Positions 18,795 through 25,559 of a DNA stretch of 29,182 nt are shown here, piece by piece (the stretch's first letter is position 1; every line of letters begins with the position of its first letter). The position numbers were made by a program, and so were the translations under genes. The notes under the pieces are model-generated. The model did not search any database and had not been told where the DNA came from. It saw only the letters and a list, made by a program, of their open reading frames with translations. This DNA is from a virus: positions 1 through 29,182 of IMG/VR virus record IMGVR_UViG_3300025099_000094; one strand, 5' to 3'.

Positions 18795-19472
18795 TTATGA
18801 TTTTTCTTGTTGAATATTCTTACTATCTTCTGCTGTTGCTGCTTGGTAAAGTATAGAATCTTTAGTAGATATACCTGCAAGTTGCAATATTTTTATAATT
18901 AAGTTGTTTTCTTCTGAAGGATGCAATTGAAAGTTTAAAGACTGCGTAGCGTCGTACAAAGCATTATCATTAATGACATTGTAACCCCAATTTGCTTTTC
19001 TAGGTTTTCTTATGTAATGGCATTGCACGTTGTTAGTAAACGTAGGGTAAACTCTAAAACCTTGTGGCGTGTCAACATATACAGCTCTTTTTAATGTTGG
19101 CTTTGCTAAAGGCGATAATTTAATTGCCAAATATTCTTTATGTGTAACTTGTTCTATTTCACCATAACCAGTTTCTAAACTACCTACTCTATATAGCTCT
19201 TGTGGTTTTTGATAATAAGGTGATTGATAAAACAATAGTTTTATGTTTTTAAATATAGCTATTTTTTCTTCTAATAAAGTTAACATATCAGCATACTCTG
19301 TATTGTTACCAGGAACTCTATTAAATTGATTTATATCATAAAAATATTGCTCAAATATATCCATCTGAGCTTGATCTGCAAACAAGTTGAACTCTTGTGG
19401 AGTTACATATCCTCTTTGCTCTTTGTTAGCTATTGCTAATACTTTTTGATATACTGTGTCTATATTTACCAT
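18795..19472 (-). CDS. Probable head-completion/tail tube adaptor (225 aa)
   Basis: This 225-aa protein opens with MVNIDTVYQKVLAIANKEQR and a segment GYVTPQEFNLFADQAQMDIF. I recall this pattern from a widespread family of small adaptor/ring proteins encoded just after the capsid gene in marine and crAss-like phages. It is largely helical in the N-terminal half, with beta content later, and its length suits a T7 gp11-like or P22 gp4-like adaptor. It is the first gene after the GC-rich element at 19484-19520 and is followed 3 nt later by the 505-aa ring protein. The ATG is preceded by an A-rich leader with no Shine-Dalgarno sequence. The AGGAG in the upstream palindrome lies too far away to act as one. 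Confidence 0.65.
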   Translation of the reverse strand: MVNIDTVYQKVLAIANKEQRGYVTPQEFNLFADQAQMDIFEQYFYDINQFNRVPGNNTEYADMLTLLEEKIAIFKNIKLLFYQSPYYQKPQELYRVGSLETGYGEIEQVTHKEYLAIKLSPLAKPTLKRAVYVDTPQGFRVYPTFTNNVQCHYIRKPRKANWGYNVINDNALYDATQSLNFQLHPSEENNLIIKILQLAGISTKDSILYQAATAEDSKNIQQEKS

Positions 19473-19483
19473 ATTTTTTTATT

Positions 19484-19520
19484 GTAGTTTGCGATCGCCC
19501 CGTAGAGCGACCGCTCCTAC
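19484..19520 (-). repeat. GC-rich palindromic element with GCGATCGC
   Basis: In an otherwise AT-rich genome the 55-nt gap between two genes holds a GC-rich block bounded by GTAG and CTAC. On the minus strand it contains a stem-loop, GTAGGAGC-GGTC-GCTCTAC (one bulged G), at 19520-19502, then the perfect 8-nt palindrome GCGATCGC at 19491-19498. There is no U-tract directly after the stem, so it is not a standard terminator. It resembles REP-like extragenic palindromes, and the octamer is identical to the cyanobacterial HIP1 core. It could be an mRNA processing or stability element, or a small mobile repeat. Confidence 0.6.
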
Positions 19521-19527
19521 AGTTTGA

Positions 19528-20346
19528 TTAATTTAATCGTTTTTCTATATTTGAATATATTTCCATACCTTCATCAGTTTTAAACCAATGTGCTAAAGCA
19601 GTGTATGGGTGTTCATCAAAAGGAACTACCATTATAGGTCTATCATTTGATCCCCATAAAAAGTTTCTTTGATCTGAGCTTAGTTTAATAATACCAAGCT
19701 CTGTTGCTTTAATACCAAAATTTCTAAGTTGAACATTGTCATCTGCAGCTAACTCTAAGAATAAAACAGGATTATTTCTAGCAAACACTAGTAAATCTCT
19801 TTTAAGTTCCTTAGAACTCATCCTAGACACTTCAGAGCCTTTTTCTACACGTAATATAGCCTCTGCTAATTCAATGTCCATGTCTCTAGCTATAACTATC
19901 GCGTCAGCTTCTAGCTCTAAAATTTCTATTTGATCTGCAGCTTCTTGAGCAGGTTTGTATTCGTAAAACAACTTATCTCTATGGGGGTGGTACAAAGATA
20001 ACAATTTTTGTAAAACAACTTTGTTCTTTGGAACGTGTAAATTACCATCTCTAAATATAATATGAGAAAGTCTTTGATCTCCTTTCATTTCATCAACAAA
20101 AGGTGTAGTTTGATTTTCACAATATTTTAATTCTCTTTCATAACCTTTTTCTTCGTCAAAAAAATAAATATTTGAAGATCTCATAGAATAAGAAACAGGT
20201 TTTTTACCGCTTTTCAAAAGATAAAGCCTATCTTTTATTTCCCATTTTTGTTTTTTAGGTTCAGCTTTTTTAGGTTTTGGTGTTTCAACTACTGGAGTTT
20301 CAACAACAGGTACCTCTACCTCTTGTGTTTTTTGTTTTTTTGCCAT
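19528..20346 (-). CDS. Conserved structural-cluster protein of unknown function (272 aa)
   Basis: The first 35 residues are a disordered Lys/Pro/Glu/Val arm (PVVETPVVETPKPKK), followed by a folded region that opens WEIKDRLYLLKSG and contains FFDEEKGYERELKYCENQT and VVLQKLLSLYHP. I recall this signature from uncharacterised proteins next to capsid genes in marine phages, but not an assigned function. The C-terminal half is helical. It lies between the capsid terminator and the GC-rich palindromic element, so it may be transcribed at a different level from either neighbour. The leader is nearly identical to that of the 397-aa scaffold-like gene. Possible roles are a capsid accessory, a cargo protein or a vertex factor. 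Confidence 0.7.
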   Translation of the reverse strand: MAKKQKTQEVEVPVVETPVVETPKPKKAEPKKQKWEIKDRLYLLKSGKKPVSYSMRSSNIYFFDEEKGYERELKYCENQTTPFVDEMKGDQRLSHIIFRDGNLHVPKNKVVLQKLLSLYHPHRDKLFYEYKPAQEAADQIEILELEADAIVIARDMDIELAEAILRVEKGSEVSRMSSKELKRDLLVFARNNPVLFLELAADDNVQLRNFGIKATELGIIKLSSDQRNFLWGSNDRPIMVVPFDEHPYTALAHWFKTDEGMEIYSNIEKRLN

Positions 20347-20361
20347 AATATAATATATAAT
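20347..20361 (-). promoter_or_regulatory. AT-only leader shared with the scaffold-like gene
   Basis: The minus-strand bases directly before ATG 20346 are exclusively A and T, and together with the start codon and next codons give TATTATATTATGGCAAAAAA. The same 20 bases occur at the start of the 397-aa gene. No Shine-Dalgarno sequence is present. It may be an unstructured A/T-rich initiation region of the type used by Bacteroidota, or part of a promoter; the sequence alone does not decide. Confidence 0.35.
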
Positions 20362-20400
20362 AAAATTAATAAATAAAAGTACCGAGGCCGAAGCCCCGGT
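20362..20400 (-). terminator. Intrinsic terminator or attenuator after the capsid gene
   Basis: Beginning 20 nt after the capsid stop codon, the minus strand reads ACCGGGGC-TTCG-GCCTCGGT at 20400-20381. This is a fully paired 8-bp stem (seven Watson-Crick pairs and one G-U) closed by a UUCG tetraloop, and it is followed by TACTTTTATTTATTAATTTT. This is a textbook rho-independent terminator. Its location just after the most highly needed protein suggests that it limits read-through into connector and tail genes, or stabilises the 3' end of the capsid mRNA. Confidence 0.85.
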
Positions 20401-20419
20401 TCTTTAGTATAAACAGTGC

Positions 20420-21901
20420 TTATTTCATTATCATGAAATTGTTAGCACCTTGAGTAATTAAACATCTTTCAGTTAGCATGTGTATTTGCATTGCATCTAA
20501 AGCTGTAGTTGCAGCACCAACAGAACCAGTAACCCAAGACTTCATTCTTCGGTCATCAGTTTGTGAAGCTCTGTAACGTACGTGTAAGAAAGGTCTTTTC
20601 ATACTTTGTCCAACAGTTTGATCGTAAACTGAAGAAGTACCAGCAGGAATCATAACTCCTCTAACAGCGTTTGCAGTGTTAGCGTCATTAATACTACCTC
20701 TTGTAGCTTTGTCATTTAAGTATCTGAAATCAGACTTGTAGAAGTCATAAGAACCTCTTCTAAAACCAGTGAAACCTAAATTTAATGCCATATCTTCAGA
20801 GTTATTGAATACACCATATGATGTACCACCAGCACCGTAAGAATTCATTGAAGCTAACATATCGTCCATAGCTAAGCTAGTAGATCTGTTAACAAACATC
20901 ATGTATTCTTCAATAGCACCTTGCTTGTCAAACTCAGCTAAGATAGCGTCAAACTCAGCTAAATCAGTAGCAGCGTTAACACCAGTAACACCAGAAGTAG
21001 TATTACCTCTTGATTCGATAGCTGCAAATAAACCTTCAGTACCAAAAGCTGCACCAGCACCACTAATTAAAGTATCAGCATCACCAGCAGTATCACCATT
21101 AACACTTTCAAGCATAGACATTTCAATGTAGTCAGCAAAACGAGCTCTTGTGTCAGATTCAGCTTTTAAATACCATAAGTAACCTGATTGACCACCTTCA
21201 GTAGATATTTCTACCCAACCAATTCTAGAAGCGTCAGATCCTGAAACTTCGTAGTAATCTTTCATAATAATTGGCTTGTTTTTAAAAGACTTAAAGCTTG
21301 GCTCATTAGAACCTCTTCTGTCTGTATCAGCCGCAGCAGCACTGTGATAATTAGTACCTTTACCAAATTCAGAACCATAAACTAATATAGTAGTAGTTTG
21401 GTTAGTGTTTAAAGCAGTGATAGTAGAATTGTCATAAGTAGCTACAGTAATATCATCTGTACTAACAGCTGTAACAAGACATTTAGTAACAGCATTAGCA
21501 TCAGCTAATATAACAGTGTCATTAACTCTAATACCGTGTCTAACTTCTCCAGTGTGTCCATTAGAAATACCAGAGTTATCAGAATCAGCACCATCAATAT
21601 CAGCTTGAACTAAAAATGATGTGCCGTCAGTCATTTTACCTTTGTAAGAAAGGTGTAATCTACCTTGCTCAGACCAAACCACTTGATCAGCGGTCATAGC
21701 CTCTTCAGCCCCAACTTGATTTAAGAATCCTGAAATAGTTCTCGGTCCGAAAACTTCAGCTTCTTTTTCCATTAGGTCTGGTACATATTGTTGAGCCCAA
21801 CCTTCATTTGCGGTTGCAGCTAAATCTAGATAATTTGAACTTAGTGTTTGTTGCACTGAAGCAGGTACACTATTCAAACTACCTCCAGGAGTAATTGCCA
21901 T
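20420..21901 (-). CDS. Major capsid protein (HK97-like, crAss-like type)
   Basis: This 493-aa protein follows the scaffold-like gene and precedes a strong terminator, the usual place and regulation of a podovirus capsid gene. The N-terminus (NSVPASVQQTLSSNYLDLA, then WAQQYVPDLMEKEAEVFGPR) and C-terminus (PFLHVRYRASQTDDRRMKSW, then LTERCLITQGANNF) resemble crAss-like capsid proteins that I recall, which have the HK97 fold. Residues about 90-180 form a beta-rich Thr/Asp/Val stretch (GIRVNDTVIL, TAVSTDDITVATYD), probably an inserted surface domain. Its codon use looks smoother and less AT-skewed than its neighbours', as expected for high expression, though this is an impression and not measured. 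The leader is A-rich with no Shine-Dalgarno sequence. Confidence 0.85.
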   Translation of the reverse strand: MAITPGGSLNSVPASVQQTLSSNYLDLAATANEGWAQQYVPDLMEKEAEVFGPRTISGFLNQVGAEEAMTADQVVWSEQGRLHLSYKGKMTDGTSFLVQADIDGADSDNSGISNGHTGEVRHGIRVNDTVILADANAVTKCLVTAVSTDDITVATYDNSTITALNTNQTTTILVYGSEFGKGTNYHSAAAADTDRRGSNEPSFKSFKNKPIIMKDYYEVSGSDASRIGWVEISTEGGQSGYLWYLKAESDTRARFADYIEMSMLESVNGDTAGDADTLISGAGAAFGTEGLFAAIESRGNTTSGVTGVNAATDLAEFDAILAEFDKQGAIEEYMMFVNRSTSLAMDDMLASMNSYGAGGTSYGVFNNSEDMALNLGFTGFRRGSYDFYKSDFRYLNDKATRGSINDANTANAVRGVMIPAGTSSVYDQTVGQSMKRPFLHVRYRASQTDDRRMKSWVTGSVGAATTALDAMQIHMLTERCLITQGANNFMIMK

Positions 21902-21926
21902 AATTTTGTAATTTTAAATTTGTTAT

Positions 21927-23120
21927 TTATTTATTTTTAATTTTAAACTTAAAAGTTGGAGAAGTATCATCGTTAAGCACTCTTACTTTAGGACCACTTG
22001 TGTTATCGTTAGAAAATGATTGCCTAGGATCCATACTTACGTTTTTAGCCTTAGCAACACTATCTTTCATAGCATCAGCTTTTCCTTGTTCATAAAAGTG
22101 ATTAGCAATAGCGTCGGGATTCATTGCTGTAAATAAAGATTTATGATAACCTTTGGCATCTGACATTTCATTATTTTCATTCAAGAACTTCTTGACAAAA
22201 TTATTAATATCACCTTGGGTTTCTTTAACCTCATTAGCATTTTTCACATTAAACCTATATCTCTTATCTCCGACGTTGTATTCAAAACCTTTGAATTTAT
22301 CGTTAAAAACTTCTTTAGTTTTTAATTTAAAAGTATTAGTTTGTTTTTCCGCTATTTTTTGAGTTTCTTCCGACTCTTTGTTGTATCTATTAAAAAAGTT
22401 TACAGCTTTTTGTTGCTCAGCAGTTAATCTACTTCCAGCTTTAACTTCTTCATAGTATTTAGACTTTTGCCCGTCTAAGTGGCTTTTAGCGTTGGCAACT
22501 TGCTCTTTTAACGCTATTTTTTTCTTTTTTATATCTCTTTCTTCATCAATTTCTTCATCATATGAAAATGAGTCTTCCATTAAAAAACTAATTTCATCAT
22601 CTGTCAAGTGAGATTTTGTTTGTTTATAGTACTCTCTAAGTACTGTCATATCATCGTAGCTAGAGTAATCTTGATTAAGTCTTACGTAATCTTCTAAAGT
22701 ACCGCCAGTGTCTTCCATAAAATCTACAACTTTTTGTAAATTCTCAGGTAAAGCTTTGCCAGTTTCTGCAGATTCTAACATAGCTTCTTGAGCTTGTTCA
22801 GCTAAATCTTCTACTTTCTCTTTAACTTCTTCTTCAGTAACTTCTTCTAATACTGGAGTTTCTTGTGTTTCAGCTTCCGATTGTATTTCTTCTTGTTTTT
22901 CTGTGGTGTCGGCATCCTCAACGAGCTCAACCACTCTGTCGTTGTCAGCGTTATCTTCTGCAACTTTTTCTGTAACTTCATCTTCTTTTGGTGTTGGTGG
23001 TTTACTTAAATCTACTTTGATGACATTGTCATCTTCTTGTTTTGTTTGTTTAAGATCAACTTTTGTTACGCTATCTTCAGTAGCCTTTTCTACTACTTCT
23101 TTTGTTTTCTTTTTTGCCAT
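21927..23120 (-). CDS. Capsid scaffold-like protein
   Basis: The 397-aa product has the hallmarks of a scaffolding protein. It has a Lys-rich start, a long acidic Glu/Asp/Val disordered region (about 30-125), then charged helices and probable coiled coil (about 190-230, including DIKKKKIALKEQVA). It ends with a small basic C-terminus (FKFKIKNK, last eight residues) of the sort that contacts the capsid protein in other scaffolds. It lies between portal and major capsid genes, the classical podovirus position (compare T7 gp9). No protease motif is visible in it. The family is not recognised by sequence, so the call depends on composition and position. Confidence 0.75.
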   Translation of the reverse strand: MAKKKTKEVVEKATEDSVTKVDLKQTKQEDDNVIKVDLSKPPTPKEDEVTEKVAEDNADNDRVVELVEDADTTEKQEEIQSEAETQETPVLEEVTEEEVKEKVEDLAEQAQEAMLESAETGKALPENLQKVVDFMEDTGGTLEDYVRLNQDYSSYDDMTVLREYYKQTKSHLTDDEISFLMEDSFSYDEEIDEERDIKKKKIALKEQVANAKSHLDGQKSKYYEEVKAGSRLTAEQQKAVNFFNRYNKESEETQKIAEKQTNTFKLKTKEVFNDKFKGFEYNVGDKRYRFNVKNANEVKETQGDINNFVKKFLNENNEMSDAKGYHKSLFTAMNPDAIANHFYEQGKADAMKDSVAKAKNVSMDPRQSFSNDNTSGPKVRVLNDDTSPTFKFKIKNK

Positions 23121-23148
23121 AATATAATATAATAATAATTAATAATTG
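23121..23148 (-). promoter_or_regulatory. AT-rich leader of the scaffold-like gene
   Basis: The 28-nt gap between the portal stop and ATG 23120 is nearly pure A/T on the minus strand. Its last part, with the first codons, is the same 20-mer (TATTATATTATGGCAAAAAA) found at the 272-aa gene. No purine-rich Shine-Dalgarno sequence is present. Its function in initiation or transcription is inferred only from the repetition. Confidence 0.35.
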
Positions 23149-25557
23149 TTACCTAGGACCAAATGCGCCTAAATCAAATCCGCCTCCTATATTATCATTA
23201 CCTGCTGATTCAAAGTTTTTAGGTGCTTTTTGATTATTTCTTTGGTCTATAAGCTCACTTTGTTGTGATGCTTGTATTCTAGTCCTTTCGTCTTTACGAT
23301 CTTCTTTTTGTTTTTCTTTTGAACTAATGTTTTCAGTTTCCATTTGCTTTAACTGCATGTTCATTTGAAACTCTAATTCCATTAATTGTTTTTTGTATTC
23401 AACTTCTTGAGCTTGCTTCTGTGCGTCAAGCTGGGCTTTCATTTGTTCTAACTGCATATCTGTTTGAACCATAGCTTGAGCTTTTTGTACTTCAAGCTCT
23501 GCAGACGCTTGCTGTGCTTGTATGTTAGCTTGTGACTGTGCTTGTATGTTTTGCTGTGCAACTGCTTGATCTCTTTCTTCTTTTTTCTTTCTACGTATTT
23601 TTAATATTTGATTTGCAAGCTTTACGTTTTTAATCTCTCTAACATCAATAGCATCTTCAAGGTCTATAGTTTGTTGCTGCAGTGCCATTTGTATATTATT
23701 TTCAAGCATTGCTTTTTCTTCATCATCAGGCATTAGCTCTATAAATATACCAAAGTCATATAGGTGTAAGTTTTTCATTTCTTCTAACGTACCAACATTA
23801 TGACTACCTATTTGCTGTATGAAAGCATCTGCAGTTGGTGAGTATTCTAATATATCAGAAACTCTAAGTGATAAGCATTGAGCTACTTCTGAAGTTAAGA
23901 ATAAACCAGATTGTAGTATATGTCTTGTTGCTGTATTACTATTTGCTGCAGCTAACTTCTGAACCCCAACCAAAGCGTTTTTATCAGGTGTTGCAGCATC
24001 TCTAGCTTCATTTAACCCGGTCACATCTCTTATCATTTGTAAATAATAATTGTATGTACCAATTAAACTTTGCATTTTCTGTCCACCAGAACCTGACTGT
24101 ATTTCTTGAATAGGTACTTTGCCAGGGTTCATTTCACCATCAGAAGTAAATGATCTACCAATAACAGAACCTGTTTGGAAGAACATATTTAAAGCTTCTT
24201 GTGGATTATAGTTTGTACCATTACCTAAATCTATTTCAGCTAAACCATCAGCATCTAAATAAACACCATCTGGAACTAAACGTGATAACACTTGTTGTAG
24301 CTTTAAATGTGTAAGCTGTATCATATCAGCAAAACCAGTGATACGTTGTACTAAAGATTCAATACGACCCTTGTACATGCGTGGTGCTACGATGCTATAG
24401 TTCATTTTAACCTTAGTAAAATCACTTTTAGGTCTCATCATATTTCTAGCCATTTCCCACTTTAACATCTTGTCTGTACCTAAAATAATAGCACCATCGT
24501 ACAAACACTCTATAGATCTTTGTAGTTTACCAAAGTTATCAGCATCTTCTGGTGGGTTAAAGCTATCATCTTTTGCTAGTATTTTATCCGCACCACTACC
24601 AGTTTCTTTTACTTTGTAAACTTCGTTCATGTATGTTTTATAATTAAAATATAAAACTTGAACTTTGTTATTATCTTCATCACTATAACTATAACCTTGA
24701 TTGTAATTTGTTTTGTTATAGTTTTTGTTTTTTACTATATCTTCTAGCTCAGAGTGGTTTAAATGTGGAAATTGTTTTACAAGCTCGTTTATTGGTATAG
24801 ACTTTACTTCACCAACATAGTATATATCATCAAAATACGGCGACTCAGTGTAAGAGTAAACTAAGTCAACAGGGTCAACATAATCTACAACAACACCTTC
24901 AGACGTGTTAAAACTTGTTTTAACAGCACCAATACCTAAAACTGTTAAATCATAATAAAATCTTTTCTTTATTAACTCGTAATCATTACCCTCTAACAAA
25001 GTGTTTATAGCTTGCTCTTCTGCTATTTCAACAGCCTGCTTATATGTTAACTGCATGTGTAAGTCTAGTTCTTCTTTAGACTCTGGTAATTGACTCTTGT
25101 CATTTTCATATAAATCAACACCAAAAGCATTATTAACATAATCGTTTAGTTCTTGAGTCTGCATGTCTCTTATTATAGAGTTCATGTATTCAGTTCGTTG
25201 ATCTACACCGTAAGGATCTTGTGAATAAGCTTTTATATCGTAAGTTCTCTCTGCAATACCATTTACTACTATATCTACAAATTTAGGTATAATAGGTACT
25301 GGTTTCCAGTCTAAATTAAGATAAGATAAATCACCGTTGATAGATAACTCATCTTTGTATTTTTGTATTGATTGCTCACCTCTAGCATACAGCCTTAAGT
25401 TATGAAAATTATTATGATTAGTTTTATGTCTATTAGTACCTCTATCAGTATGAAACCACTCAGCTTCAATAGCCTTAGCTACTTTCAAACCATAATCATA
25501 GCTCATTTTTTCCAGGTCACTAACGACTTGAGAAGGAAAATAACTTTTTACAATCAT
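23149..25557 (-). CDS. Portal protein with long Gln-rich coiled-coil tail
   Basis: This 802-aa protein directly follows the large terminase and has the portal-like motif WKPVPIIPKFVDIVVNGIAE (about residues 83-102), which I recall from crAss-like portals. A dodecameric portal forms the DNA gate at one capsid vertex. The central region contains helical crown and wing-like stretches (VVVDYVDPVDLVYSYTESPY; MIQLTHLKLQQVLSRLVPDG). The C-terminal part (about 655-770) is a long Gln/Glu/Lys/Ala coiled coil resembling the alpha-helical barrel of P22 gp1. It ends with a Gly-rich tail, GGGFDLGAFGPR. The start is ATG 25557, two nt after the terminase stop. Length is within the range of large podovirus portals. 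Confidence 0.85.
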   Translation of the reverse strand: MIVKSYFPSQVVSDLEKMSYDYGLKVAKAIEAEWFHTDRGTNRHKTNHNNFHNLRLYARGEQSIQKYKDELSINGDLSYLNLDWKPVPIIPKFVDIVVNGIAERTYDIKAYSQDPYGVDQRTEYMNSIIRDMQTQELNDYVNNAFGVDLYENDKSQLPESKEELDLHMQLTYKQAVEIAEEQAINTLLEGNDYELIKKRFYYDLTVLGIGAVKTSFNTSEGVVVDYVDPVDLVYSYTESPYFDDIYYVGEVKSIPINELVKQFPHLNHSELEDIVKNKNYNKTNYNQGYSYSDEDNNKVQVLYFNYKTYMNEVYKVKETGSGADKILAKDDSFNPPEDADNFGKLQRSIECLYDGAIILGTDKMLKWEMARNMMRPKSDFTKVKMNYSIVAPRMYKGRIESLVQRITGFADMIQLTHLKLQQVLSRLVPDGVYLDADGLAEIDLGNGTNYNPQEALNMFFQTGSVIGRSFTSDGEMNPGKVPIQEIQSGSGGQKMQSLIGTYNYYLQMIRDVTGLNEARDAATPDKNALVGVQKLAAANSNTATRHILQSGLFLTSEVAQCLSLRVSDILEYSPTADAFIQQIGSHNVGTLEEMKNLHLYDFGIFIELMPDDEEKAMLENNIQMALQQQTIDLEDAIDVREIKNVKLANQILKIRRKKKEERDQAVAQQNIQAQSQANIQAQQASAELEVQKAQAMVQTDMQLEQMKAQLDAQKQAQEVEYKKQLMELEFQMNMQLKQMETENISSKEKQKEDRKDERTRIQASQQSELIDQRNNQKAPKNFESAGNDNIGGGFDLGAFGPR

Positions 25558-25559
25558 AT

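Noticed and set aside
19502-19520. AGGAG in the GC-rich element as a Shine-Dalgarno site for the 225-aa gene
   Set aside because: It lies more than 35 nt from the start codon and is buried in a stem; other genes here lack Shine-Dalgarno sites.
21902-21926. Bacteroidota-type promoter (TTTG and TAnnTTTG boxes) before the capsid gene and in the other short gaps
   Set aside because: I looked for the pattern on the coding strand of the gaps and found no convincing pair of boxes at the right spacing.
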